A stretch of 16,851 nt of DNA from Solobacterium sp. (GCA_017543005.1 JAFWEA010000214.1:1-16851), one strand, 5' to 3'. Counted from the stretch's first letter, positions 7,381 to 14,407 are shown. Notes: generated from the letters alone by a model not told the origin. Translations and numbers: made by a program.

Positions 7381-7408
7381 AGTATATCGGACAGGCCGGC
7401 TTTGACAA
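7381..7408 (-). promoter_or_regulatory. Sigma-A-like promoter abutting the aldolase start
   Basis: Minus strand: -35 TTGTCA (7403-7408), 16-bp spacer, -10 TATACT (7381-7386), each matching 5 of 6 consensus bases. Predicted initiation near 7374 leaves at most about 2 nt before the ATG at 7372. Confidence 0.55.
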
Positions 7409-7440
7409 CTTTGCCGCCCATGACAGCCCCATGAACATAG

Positions 7441-7463
7441 AAAACCCCCGGATGATCCGGAGG
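7441..7463 (-). terminator. Intrinsic terminator of the repressor/membrane-protein operon
   Basis: Stem CCTCCGGA / TCCGGGGG with a 3-nt loop and a short TTTT tail on the minus strand, located just after the stop of the 165-residue membrane protein gene. One G-T wobble and a short U tract make it moderate rather than strong. Confidence 0.65.
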
Positions 7464-7474
7464 TCTGCGGATAA

Positions 7475-7972
7475 TTATTCCTTGAATTTTCGTTCGATAA
7501 GATTGCCGTCTGCATCGTAGTAATCGGTATAGACCCACTGTTCCGGATCACCGTCATCATAGCTTTCCCTGATACACGGATAAGCCCGGTACCACAGCGG
7601 CCCGCTGTCGTCATAGTAAGTCACTTCATAGAGCATGAAGGAACTGTTTACGCAGCGGATCTTCTTTGTCCCGGCAATGACCTCCACGGTTTCCCGCTCA
7701 CCACTCAGCAGGCCCGCCGCCAGCATCACCCCGGCCACCAGGACAGTACCGGCTGAGAGCAGTCTGCGGATGTTCTTTTTCTCCTGCGGGATCCTGCTTA
7801 CGGCCCGGAAGGCCAGATAAGCCAGACAGATGATGACCAGGATCCTGCCGACAATCCGAACAGGCTGGCGGAAGATGAGATGCTGTAAACCTGCATAGGC
7901 ATACAGCAACAGGACCGTGATCAGACAGGCTGCAGCGATTTTCGGCAGTATTTTTTCAGTCAGGCTGCGCAT
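7475..7972 (-). CDS. Membrane protein with extracytoplasmic C-terminal domain, unknown function
   Basis: 165 residues with about three hydrophobic segments (residues 10-29, 38-57, 70-89), followed by a polar C-terminal domain of about 75 residues rich in Tyr and Asp (YEVTYYDDSGPLWYRAYP; YYDADGNLIERKFKE). The C-terminal YYDADGN resembles the YD-type repeat units in the lipoprotein encoded at 12570-13799, although the proteins are otherwise different. It starts 6 bp after the stop of the preceding membrane-protein gene, with only a poor ribosome site, and is the last gene of a three-gene operon with a small repressor. No family is recognised. A sensor or envelope role is possible but cannot be shown. 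Confidence 0.75.
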   Translation of the reverse strand: MRSLTEKILPKIAAACLITVLLLYAYAGLQHLIFRQPVRIVGRILVIICLAYLAFRAVSRIPQEKKNIRRLLSAGTVLVAGVMLAAGLLSGERETVEVIAGTKKIRCVNSSFMLYEVTYYDDSGPLWYRAYPCIRESYDDGDPEQWVYTDYYDADGNLIERKFKE

Positions 7973-7978
7973 GACTGT

Positions 7979-8434
7979 TTATTCTTCCGGCTCCTTTTCC
8001 GCTTCCTGCAGCTTTTTCCGATAGCGGGCCGCCGAAATGCTCAGGGCCGCAAAGCAGAGCACCGCCGTAAAGATACCGGCAAAGACTCCTGCGTAGCCTG
8101 CGATCTTCAGATTATCTGCCCTTCTCATGACCATCATGAAGCAGACCACGCCGACCACTGCCCCGGCACCCAGCGATGCGAGCGCGTTTGTCTTGTTGTC
8201 CGGCTGCAGTCTTCTGTCCCAGATGCCGTTCTTCATGCAGCCATGCAGCATATACACACACAGCAACATAAAGACAATCCATTCACCGGCGACATAACGC
8301 AGTTCACCGCCATAGATCACTTCCTGTGCCAGAATGGCAACCAGCAGGCCCCAGAAGGCCAGCCAGCAGGCTTTATGTTCAATATCGAGCAGGATCAGTT
8401 CCTGCCGTTCATCCAGATTAGTTTTCTTTGTCAT
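7979..8434 (-). CDS. Four-helix membrane protein adjacent to a repressor (possibly DUF6773-like)
   Basis: 151 residues starting MTKKTNLDERQELILLDIEH, a charged cytoplasmic head, then four hydrophobic segments (about 21-38, 51-68, 86-104, 111-134) and a Lys/Glu-rich tail. Small membrane proteins with a DERQ-type N-terminal head and four helices are commonly encoded directly after a short Cro/C1-type regulator in Bacillota, and this arrangement matches. The start is supported by GGAGGAAG upstream and overlaps the repressor's 3' end by 17 bp, implying coupled translation. The specific domain name is from memory and uncertain. Its function is unknown; the pairing suggests the repressor controls this protein's level. 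Confidence 0.8.
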   Translation of the reverse strand: MTKKTNLDERQELILLDIEHKACWLAFWGLLVAILAQEVIYGGELRYVAGEWIVFMLLCVYMLHGCMKNGIWDRRLQPDNKTNALASLGAGAVVGVVCFMMVMRRADNLKIAGYAGVFAGIFTAVLCFAALSISAARYRKKLQEAEKEPEE

Positions 8435-8633
8435 TGTCTTCTTCCTCCCAGAACAGATCATTCAGTGTCACGCCCAGGGCCCGGCAGATCGCCACGCAGA
8501 GCTTGACAGACGGGTTGAATTCACCCGCTTCAATCAGACCGATCGTCTGCCGTGTCACCCCGGCTTTCTGCGCCAGTTCTGTCTGTGACATATTCAGCTC
8601 GATCCGTCTGAACTTCATTTTCAGATTCCGCAT
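8418..8633 (-). CDS. Small Cro/C1-type helix-turn-helix repressor
   Basis: 71-residue DNA-binding protein consisting almost only of an HTH_3 domain: FRRIELNMSQTELAQKAGV is helix 1-2, TRQTIGLIEAGEFNPS the recognition helix and turn, and LCVAICRALGVTLNDLF the closing helices, with an acidic tail. This is the YgzD/YozG-type short regulator pattern. The chosen ATG (8633) has AGGAGGA 7 bp upstream; the longer open frame runs back through the promoter and is not credible. It is the first gene of a three-gene minus-strand operon, and its promoter sits inside a large inverted repeat, so it very likely represses itself and the two membrane proteins. Confidence 0.92.
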   Translation of the reverse strand: MRNLKMKFRRIELNMSQTELAQKAGVTRQTIGLIEAGEFNPSVKLCVAICRALGVTLNDLFWEEEDNDKEN

Positions 8634-8651
8634 CAGCAGTTCCTCCTGACA

Positions 8652-8699
8652 ATGCAAAGTATAGTTTACATCAGCCGATATGTCAACTATACATTGCAT
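8652..8699 (-). promoter_or_regulatory. Near-consensus promoter embedded in a 20-bp-arm inverted repeat (operator)
   Basis: Minus strand: -35 TTGACA (8681-8686), exactly 17 bp, -10 TATACT (8658-8663); initiation is predicted near 8651. The two boxes lie in opposite arms of an inverted repeat (8652-8671 and 8680-8699, 8-bp spacer) matching at 18 of 20 positions, each arm containing GTATAGTT and ATGCAA. This is a strong candidate autoregulatory operator for the repressor encoded directly downstream. Confidence 0.85.
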
Positions 8700-8726
8700 A
8701 GAAATTCTATATTTTACTTTGTGCAA

Positions 8727-8754
8727 TTTATAAATGCCGTCCTGATGACGGCAT
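8727..8754 (-). terminator. Intrinsic terminator of the Nudix-S9-GNAT operon
   Basis: Perfect 8-bp stem ATGCCGTC / GACGGCAT with a 5-nt loop, just beyond the acetyltransferase stop. The minus-strand tail (TTTATAAATT) is AU-rich but not a pure U-run. Confidence 0.7.
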
Positions 8755-8761
8755 TGTCTCA

Positions 8762-9280
8762 TTACTGAGGATAATAGATATATTCGTACCCGGTCTGCGG
8801 TTCCACCCGGTAGGTGCCTTGATCCCACCGCATGACATCGGCATGGAAGGTCCGCATCTGCCGGAAGCCGGCATGGGCCAGCATCCTGCGGGCATGGCTG
8901 TTGTCCTTTGCGGCATAGGCATATACCGCCCGGCACCAGCCCCTTCTGTACACCTCCCTGAGCAGGATCTGCAGGGCTTCGGTCCCGTAGCCCCTGCCGG
9001 TTTCACTGTCCCGGATGACCACATCCAGTTCCGCGTCCCCGTCATCCTGGCGGGTCAGTTCGATCTTGCCGATGAGGACATCTTCCGCAAAGATGCCGAA
9101 GCAGACAAACGGCTGGCCGTTATTGTTTCCGGTCCGTATCACCTCCAGATACCGGGCCGTCTCTTCTTCCGGCAGCGGCACGGGCAGCTGCACCAGACAG
9201 TAGCGCTGGTTCACATGCGCGTACAGTTCATTCAGCGCCGTGCTGTCAGCGGCCGGAAACGGCTTCAGCTTCACCGTCAT
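8762..9280 (-). CDS. GNAT-family N-acetyltransferase
   Basis: 172-residue acetyltransferase of the GNAT (RimJ/RimL-like) fold, which transfers the acetyl group of acetyl-CoA to an amine. The acetyl-CoA pyrophosphate-binding motif A is visible as ETGRGYGTEALQILLREVY (about residues 92-110), preceded by the beta-strand segment AELDVVIRD and followed by the typical motif-B region NSHARRMLAHAGFRQM. The start codon overlaps the S9 peptidase stop (ATGA, 9277-9280) and no ribosome site is seen, so translation depends on coupling to the peptidase. The substrate is unknown: amino acids, peptides or protein N-termini are all possible. Confidence 0.88.
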   Translation of the reverse strand: MTVKLKPFPAADSTALNELYAHVNQRYCLVQLPVPLPEEETARYLEVIRTGNNNGQPFVCFGIFAEDVLIGKIELTRQDDGDAELDVVIRDSETGRGYGTEALQILLREVYRRGWCRAVYAYAAKDNSHARRMLAHAGFRQMRTFHADVMRWDQGTYRVEPQTGYEYIYYPQ

Positions 9281-11238
9281 TTGGCGTGTTTCTCAAACCA
9301 TTCCGTGATCTCGTTCAGGCGTCTGAGCCGGTGGACCGGCTTGCCGGAACGGGACAGTTCATGGTTTTCCCCGTGGAAGATGACCATGCGGGTCTCGACG
9401 CCCTTGTTGGCCAGGGCCTGCATCATCTGCATGCCTTCTGGCAGCGGGCACCGGTAGTCCTCGTCACTGTGGATAAACAGGGTCGGGGTAACGGCATTCT
9501 CCGCATACTTCAGCGGCGAATGATCCCAGAATTTCTCTGTATCTTTATACGGGTTATGCACATCGTTCTGATCCGTGCCGAACCAGAGACCGATATCACT
9601 GATGAAGGCCATGGAGACCCAGTTGGAAATGGAGCGCTGGCTGGCTGTGCAGCAGAAGCGGTCGGTATGGCCGATGATCCAGTTGGCCATGAAGCCGCCG
9701 TAGGAGCCGCCGCCCATGCACACCCGGTCCTGATCAATGCACGGATAAGCCGCCAGGACCGCGTCCGTGAAGTCCATCAGGTTCAGGTAGTCCACATAGC
9801 CGTATTCCCCGCGGATATCGGCGAAGGCATCACCGCGCCCGTCACTGCCGCGGATGTTCGTGAAGAAGACAATATATCCTTTGCCGGTCCAGACCTGCAT
9901 CTCATGGAAGAAGTTTTCGCCATAGACACTGCGCGGCCCGCCGTGTACATCCAGCACAGCCGGATATTTCTTCTTCGGATCAAAGTCCTGCGGCAGCAGC
10001 ACCCAGCCCCGCAGCTTCTGGCCTTCGCTTTCATAGTCCAGCGCCTGCGGCATGGCCACGTAGGTATCCTGCATCAGCGGACTGTTGTGCGCCGTCAGGC
10101 ATTTGACTTGTTTGCCTTCCAGGGTGCACTCATAGATTTCCATCGGTCCTTCCGGCCCGGTCAGCACGAAGGCGATCTTCTTACCCGCCGCATCCAGCAT
10201 GGAAACGGAACCCCTGGCCCGGTAGAGCACCTTGTGTTCAAAACTGCTGTCATAAGCCCAGATTTCCGTATGATCCTGCTCGGTTGCCAGGGTGATATAG
10301 GTATCATTCACGACCACTGCCTGTTTCCCGCCGCCCAGTACGGTATCCCCGGCAACGGTATTGTGCAAAGACCGCTCCGGCTTCAGGATGCGGATGGCCT
10401 TTTCATCCTTCAGTTCCGTGAAGGCTTCGGTTTCCAGCCGGCCGTATTCCTTATAATCCGTGGCAAAGGCAAACAGCCTGTCTGCCAGCACGAACGGATC
10501 CGACCAGTGCAGATCCTTTTTCCGGTATAATGTCTGGACTTTCATCACATCCGGATCCAGCGCATAGATCCGGTTCTTGCTTTCAAGCTTCGTCTTCCGC
10601 TCGGTGCCGGTCCAGTAAATGATGCCGTCATGAACCGACCAGCTTTCCAGATCAAAGTACGGGGTGGTAATCCGGCCGATGCTCAGTTCCGGTTCGGTTC
10701 GGATCAGGAACAGGGCCCGCCGCCGGCCGTTGACAAAGCCGGCCCCGTTGGCCCAGTACGGCAGTTCGTCAATGACCTGGTAGTCCTTGCCGGCCTGGAT
10801 TTCGTGCAGCTTGGCAGCCCGTTCCTCCGCACTGTCCAGATGCATGTCCGGATCAGCCGCAAGGATCACTGCCGTCGCCGCATAGAGACCGGCCCTGACC
10901 TTTTTCATTTCCAGCAGGGACAGCGGCAGCTGCAGCCAGGGCATTGCCTCCCCGCCGTTCACATCCAGCCGGAACAGTTCACTGACGGATGTATCCTCTT
11001 CCGTGCGCCGCTTCAGGATCAGATGGGTATCGTCATCCCAGCAGGCAATTGCCGCATCAATGGTAGCGGTCATCTGTCTCGGCTTTCCTTTTTCAATCAG
11101 CCAGATATCACGCCGGTAGGTATTCTTCTTCACATCGGAGCGGGCCAGCTGGTAAGCCAGATACCGGCCGTCGGGACTGTACTGCAGGTTTTCGATAAAG
11201 CGGTACTTCAGCAGATCTTCTACCTGTACGGTTTTCAT
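9277..11238 (-). CDS. S9-family serine peptidase (acylaminoacyl-peptidase/DPP-like)
   Basis: 653-residue prolyl-oligopeptidase-family peptidase. The N-terminal ~380 residues form a beta-propeller-like region (opening VEDLLKYRFIENLQYSPDGRYLAYQ, a TolB/WD-like blade), followed by an alpha/beta-hydrolase domain. The triad is visible: Ser512 in GGGSYGGFM, Asp594 in HSDEDYRCP and His626 in HGENHELS. LDVHGGPRSVYG is the oxyanion-side motif. The closing LSRSGKPVHRLRRLNEI is typical of the acylaminoacyl-peptidase subgroup. No signal peptide is seen, so it is probably cytoplasmic. AGGAGG precedes the start, and the ATG overlaps the Nudix stop by 4 bp. Acting on short or N-acylated peptides is likely; pairing with an acetyltransferase is suggestive but unproven. 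Confidence 0.93.
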   Translation of the reverse strand: MKTVQVEDLLKYRFIENLQYSPDGRYLAYQLARSDVKKNTYRRDIWLIEKGKPRQMTATIDAAIACWDDDTHLILKRRTEEDTSVSELFRLDVNGGEAMPWLQLPLSLLEMKKVRAGLYAATAVILAADPDMHLDSAEERAAKLHEIQAGKDYQVIDELPYWANGAGFVNGRRRALFLIRTEPELSIGRITTPYFDLESWSVHDGIIYWTGTERKTKLESKNRIYALDPDVMKVQTLYRKKDLHWSDPFVLADRLFAFATDYKEYGRLETEAFTELKDEKAIRILKPERSLHNTVAGDTVLGGGKQAVVVNDTYITLATEQDHTEIWAYDSSFEHKVLYRARGSVSMLDAAGKKIAFVLTGPEGPMEIYECTLEGKQVKCLTAHNSPLMQDTYVAMPQALDYESEGQKLRGWVLLPQDFDPKKKYPAVLDVHGGPRSVYGENFFHEMQVWTGKGYIVFFTNIRGSDGRGDAFADIRGEYGYVDYLNLMDFTDAVLAAYPCIDQDRVCMGGGSYGGFMANWIIGHTDRFCCTASQRSISNWVSMAFISDIGLWFGTDQNDVHNPYKDTEKFWDHSPLKYAENAVTPTLFIHSDEDYRCPLPEGMQMMQALANKGVETRMVIFHGENHELSRSGKPVHRLRRLNEITEWFEKHAK

Positions 11239-11783
11239 TTGTTTTCCTCCTGTTTCTTCAGTTCCATGAGTTTGAAGGTCATGACGATTGTTTTGGCGTC
11301 GGTAATGCCGCCGTCCATGATGGCATCCCGCAGTTCATCCAGAGACATCGAGGCAACTTCCAGATATTCATCCTTATCGAGATGCTGGCCGGTATGCTTT
11401 CCCTTGCGGCAGGCATACATGTGGATCACTTCGGAATCATACGCCCCTGTCGGTACCATCTTCCCGAGATACCGGAAATCCGTGCCTTCATAGCCGGTTT
11501 CCTCGCGGATCTCACGGGCAGCCGTCATCAGCGGATCTTCGCCCTCTTCCCGTTTGCCGGCCGGGTATTCCACCATCAGGCAGCGCTGGGCATAGCGCCA
11601 CTGGGTCACAACAAAGAAGCGGCCTTCCTCGTCCTCCATCGCAATTGCCACCCCGCCGGGATGCTCCACCACGACCCGCAGGGCATGATTGCCTGTGGGC
11701 ATCTGGGCATCATCTTCATAGACTTTGACGACCGGCCCTTCATAGCGCAGCCGCCGGCTGCAGGTTTTCTCGATCAGTTCCAT
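11235..11783 (-). CDS. Nudix hydrolase (ADP-ribose pyrophosphatase-like)
   Basis: 182-residue Nudix enzyme that hydrolyses nucleoside diphosphates linked to another moiety. The complete Nudix box is present: a Gly followed by REE.E and then AAREIREETGY, fitting GX5EX7REUXEEXGU with every metal-binding Glu. The preceding region (VEHPGGVAIAMEDEEGRFFVVTQWRYAQ... VEYPAGK) is characteristic of the ADP-ribose pyrophosphatase subfamily. It is the first gene of a three-gene operon and overlaps the S9 peptidase start by 4 bp. A GAGG ribosome site and a TATAAT element (11814-11819) lie upstream. Probable role: clearing ADP-ribose or related sugar nucleotides. Confidence 0.92.
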   Translation of the reverse strand: MELIEKTCSRRLRYEGPVVKVYEDDAQMPTGNHALRVVVEHPGGVAIAMEDEEGRFFVVTQWRYAQRCLMVEYPAGKREEGEDPLMTAAREIREETGYEGTDFRYLGKMVPTGAYDSEVIHMYACRKGKHTGQHLDKDEYLEVASMSLDELRDAIMDGGITDAKTIVMTFKLMELKKQEENK

Positions 11784-11813
11784 AGCTGTTAAATCCTCTG
11801 TTCTATACAGTTT

Positions 11814-11819
11814 ATTATA
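11814..11819 (-). promoter_or_regulatory. Possible -10 box of the Nudix-S9-GNAT operon
   Basis: Consensus TATAAT on the minus strand, predicted start about 11807, leader about 24 nt with GAGG. No good -35 box is visible. Confidence 0.4.
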
Positions 11820-11832
11820 GTACAGACAGCAT

Positions 11833-11856
11833 AAAGCCCGGAATTTTCCGGGCTTT
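11833..11856 (-). terminator. Intrinsic terminator after the D-Ala-D-Ala dipeptidase gene
   Basis: Perfect 11-bp stem AAAGCCCGGAA / TTCCGGGCTTT directly after the dipeptidase stop (11860). The U tail is short (TTTAT), but the stem is very stable. It lies just upstream of the Nudix operon's -10 box and insulates the two units. Confidence 0.8.
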
Positions 11857-11859
11857 TGT

Positions 11860-12573
11860 TCAGATGATCAGGGCTTCTGCCTCATTCGGTGTAAAGACCC
11901 CGGAATAGCAGGCCGGCTGGCCGGTTACTCTGGACCAGTTGCGGTCACCCGTTTCGTAGTGCCACCACTCACTGGCCAGATTGGTGAACCCTGCCTCCGT
12001 CATGATGTGATACAGCAGCCGGCGGTTGTTCCGGACGGTTTCGTCTTCATCGTGCGTTTCAAACCAGACTGTTTCGGTCCGGTCCGTAAAGGCATCGAAG
12101 TCCGTGCCCATGGCCAGCAGCCCGTCCGGTCCGGCAATGGTCAGATCAATTGCCCCGCCGGTGGTGTGGGCCGGGGGATGAACCCGGTCAGCCACCGGAT
12201 CCGCCACAAACTGCGAGATGAACGCAGCCTGTTCCGCCGGACTCTTATCCGCCAGATGGAACTCTTCAATGATCACATCGCGGTAATACGTATACAGCTC
12301 CTGCTGCAGGGCAAAGGGCCGCCAGGCATCCCAGATGACAAAGCGGTATCCTTCCGGCAGAAGTTCCTTCGCCTTTGCCAGCATGTCTGCCGCTTCCTTC
12401 CGCAGCAGGCATTCCTGATACCCGTTCTCCATGCCCAGGGCCGGATACATCATATGGATTTCCAGCTTCTCATCGGGTCGGATCCGCACCATCGGGCTGT
12501 CATGGAACTGCGGTATTTTTTCATCGTGCAGCTGTCCCGGCATCGGTATCGGTTTTTTCATTCGTTCGTTCAT
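11860..12573 (-). CDS. D-alanyl-D-alanine dipeptidase (VanX/DdpX family, M15D)
   Basis: 237-residue zinc metallopeptidase that hydrolyses D-Ala-D-Ala or related cell-wall dipeptides. The key residues have VanX spacing: Arg85 in WDAWRP, zinc ligands His136 and Asp143 (AHTTGGAID, 7 apart), and catalytic Glu202 with zinc ligand His205 in EWWHYE (3 apart). No signal peptide is seen, so it is cytoplasmic like VanX. AAGGAG supports this start, which overlaps the preceding lipoprotein stop by 4 bp (ATGA). A D-Ala-recycling or peptidoglycan-turnover role is more likely than vancomycin resistance, because no vanH, vanA-type ligase or VanRS genes are nearby. Confidence 0.92.
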   Translation of the reverse strand: MNERMKKPIPMPGQLHDEKIPQFHDSPMVRIRPDEKLEIHMMYPALGMENGYQECLLRKEAADMLAKAKELLPEGYRFVIWDAWRPFALQQELYTYYRDVIIEEFHLADKSPAEQAAFISQFVADPVADRVHPPAHTTGGAIDLTIAGPDGLLAMGTDFDAFTDRTETVWFETHDEDETVRNNRRLLYHIMTEAGFTNLASEWWHYETGDRNWSRVTGQPACYSGVFTPNEAEALII

Positions 12574-13799
12574 TCGCCGCTCCTTGTGGTATCCAGATAG
12601 TAATACTCCCACGTATAGCTGTCGTTCATTGTCCGGATCTGTCTGCCCAGGGCATCATATTCATGATTCGTCACGTACCTGGAACCGTCAGGGTTCACAT
12701 ACACTTCGCTCAGGGCCAGTCCGTCCTGATACAGGATTTCCGAAGACATGGTGCCGTCCGCCTGCACGACCGAGTACCGGGAAATCTTGCCGTTTTCATC
12801 GTATTCAAAGTACTCGTCATAGTCCGTGCCGGTGCTGGTGCGGTGGGCAACCCGTTCCAGCTGCCCGTTTTCGGCATCTTTGTAAACCCTGGTTGTGGTC
12901 TCTTTCATCCCGTAGCAGTCTGATTCGGTAATCACCGTGTTGTCAAAGCCGTCATAGGTATAGGCCATCGAGCAGGCCCCGTAGCCGCTTTCGGTCACGG
13001 TTGAGATCTGCCGGCCCTTTTCATCATAAACCTCCCGGGTCTTTGACACACTGCCGTCATAAGTGCTCACCGTGTCATAGGTGATGACGGTATTGCGGCC
13101 TTCCCTGACGCGCTGGAAATTCTGATACTTGTAACCGTACGGGATATCATAGGTTTCCATCAGTTCCGGGATGCCGGCAGAATCATAAACGGTCCGGGAA
13201 GCCGGCTTGTTTCCGTCGGTGTACATGATGTTCTCCCGGGAACCGTCATCATACAGCTGGTCTTCCGTCATTTTCATGCCGTCTCCCCCGTAACTGACGC
13301 TGTGAACCAGTGTCCCGTCCGCCAGGTATTCACTCTCGCTGCTCAGGAACTCCTTCTCCCCCTCATAGCTCTGATATACCTCCCGGGTCATGACGGTCCC
13401 GTCTTCATAGAAGGTGCTCTCGGTCCGGGTCAGCACATCCATGCCGTGGTCGTTTTCCTCGAAGTAGTGTTCCTTCACCGTGACCGGCAGGCCATTTTCA
13501 TCATAGGAGTATTCATAATCCGTGATATAGACATACGGAAAGTCGCCGTAGTAACGGTTGACCACCCGCACCGGGGCGGACATGATGCCCTTGATCAGGG
13601 CGTAGTCCTTCTGCAGGATTTCCTCATCCGTCAGCCGGTCATGCAGAAAATCATACGCCTCTGGATACTGTCCCTCAGCGATCATGGTCATGAACCGGCT
13701 GTGTACTTCCTGCCCGGTCATCTTTGCCTGGCCGCCGCCGGACCCGGTGCATCCGGCCAAAAGCGCAGTCCCGAGCAGAATCATGATCTGTTTTTTCAT
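12570..13799 (-). CDS. Lipoprotein with YD-like repeats
   Basis: 409 residues starting MKKQIMILLGTALLAGC: a lipoprotein signal peptide with lipobox LAGC and Cys17 as the predicted lipidated residue, followed by a Gly/Ser linker. Residues ~25-90 form a helical region (QEVHSRFMTMIAEGQYPEAYDFLHDRLTDEE). The rest is a chain of roughly ten short beta-type units resembling YD/RHS repeats, such as YSYDENGLP, FYEDGTVMTREVY, VYDEKGRQISTVTES, YTYDGFDNTV, FEYDENGKISRYS and EYDALGRQIRTMND. The start is supported by GAGGTGAG upstream. It is predicted to be anchored on the outer face of the cytoplasmic membrane. Translation is coupled to the D-Ala-D-Ala dipeptidase gene by an ATGA overlap. The function is unknown; a carbohydrate- or envelope-contacting surface role is inferred only from the repeat type. 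Confidence 0.85.
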   Translation of the reverse strand: MKKQIMILLGTALLAGCTGSGGGQAKMTGQEVHSRFMTMIAEGQYPEAYDFLHDRLTDEEILQKDYALIKGIMSAPVRVVNRYYGDFPYVYITDYEYSYDENGLPVTVKEHYFEENDHGMDVLTRTESTFYEDGTVMTREVYQSYEGEKEFLSSESEYLADGTLVHSVSYGGDGMKMTEDQLYDDGSRENIMYTDGNKPASRTVYDSAGIPELMETYDIPYGYKYQNFQRVREGRNTVITYDTVSTYDGSVSKTREVYDEKGRQISTVTESGYGACSMAYTYDGFDNTVITESDCYGMKETTTRVYKDAENGQLERVAHRTSTGTDYDEYFEYDENGKISRYSVVQADGTMSSEILYQDGLALSEVYVNPDGSRYVTNHEYDALGRQIRTMNDSYTWEYYYLDTTRSGE

Positions 13800-13837
13800 G
13801 GCTCTCACCTCACTATCATTGTAAACGGGCATAAGAG

Positions 13838-13864
13838 GAAAAACACCACCCGAGCGGGCAGTGT
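13838..13864 (-). terminator. Intrinsic terminator of the NimA-like gene
   Basis: 10-bp stem ACACTGCCCG / CGGGTGGTGT (two wobble pairs, 2-nt CT between arms, 13843-13864), followed on the minus strand by a TTTTTCC tail, between the flavin-binding protein gene and the lipoprotein gene. Confidence 0.75.
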
Positions 13865-13884
13865 CCTGAAACAGTTCTTCCTGA

Positions 13885-14358
13885 TTATTCGTAATACTTG
13901 CCGGTTATTTCATCGATCTTTACGGCTATCACTCCGGTTCCCCTGATCATGCCTTCCGGCAGTTCAAGTTCAGCCAGCTGCGGGGTATACTTTACGACAA
14001 CTGCATGCAGGGCTGCCAGTTTTTCCGTCATATCTTCCACCATGGATGCAGTGCCGCGGATGACCACACTCTGATATTCCGTATTCGTATCACATGGTTT
14101 TCCGTTTGGATCCAGCAGATATCCTTTCATATCCCAGACTGTCAGACAGACCGCTGGATTCCTCCGGATATTATCCACTTTCTCACCAACCGGCAGACCG
14201 TGAATATACACAGTATCTTCCGCCAGGGCAAAATGAACCGGGACATTATACGGACGTCCATCCGCGCCCAGCGTCGCCAGAGCTCCGACCTCGGCTGTTT
14301 TCAGCAGATCCCGGCATTGTCCTTCGGTCAGTTGATGTGTCTTCATTCGATTCTGCAT
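13885..14358 (-). CDS. Pyridoxamine 5'-phosphate oxidase-related flavin split-barrel protein (NimA-like)
   Basis: 157-residue protein of the FMN-binding split-barrel clan, in the NimA-like branch. Visible markers are the opening helix LTEGQCRDLLKTAEVGALATLG, then DGRPYNVPVHFA, VYIHGLPVGEKVDNIRRNP (the flavin-phosphate region) and VCLTVWD, ending in AVKIDEITGKYYE. The start has AGGAGGA 7 bp upstream. Members reduce flavin- or F420-linked substrates, and some confer nitroimidazole tolerance, but most are uncharacterised; the physiological substrate here is unknown. It is monocistronic: terminator downstream, divergent cobalamin riboswitch upstream. Confidence 0.87.
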   Translation of the reverse strand: MQNRMKTHQLTEGQCRDLLKTAEVGALATLGADGRPYNVPVHFALAEDTVYIHGLPVGEKVDNIRRNPAVCLTVWDMKGYLLDPNGKPCDTNTEYQSVVIRGTASMVEDMTEKLAALHAVVVKYTPQLAELELPEGMIRGTGVIAVKIDEITGKYYE

Positions 14359-14378
14359 AATGATATCCTCCTGAGCAA

Positions 14379-14407
14379 ACAATAGCAGATCCGTCATTCT
14401 TTTTGAA
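14379..14407 (-). promoter_or_regulatory. Candidate extended -10 promoter of the NimA-like gene
   Basis: Minus strand: -35 TTCAAA (14402-14407), 17-bp spacer, TGC followed by -10 TATTGT (14379-14384). Predicted start about 14372, giving a leader of about 14 nt that includes AGGAGGA. The hexamers match only moderately. Confidence 0.4.

Noticed and set aside
8634..8936. Upstream extension of the HTH repressor to 172 residues
   Set aside because: The added region covers the promoter, terminator and part of the acetyltransferase gene; AGGAGGA marks the ATG at 8633.
9286..10530. 414-residue plus-strand frame opposite the S9 peptidase
   Set aside because: Shadow frame; no motif or ribosome site, while the minus strand has the full catalytic triad.
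11860..12573. Vancomycin-resistance gene vanX
   Set aside because: Only the dipeptidase is present; no vanH, ligase, vanY or two-component genes. Housekeeping DdpX-type use is more likely.
13800..13830. Promoter of the lipoprotein gene (TACAAT at 13818-13823)
   Set aside because: No acceptable -35 at 16-18 bp; too weak to list as a feature.
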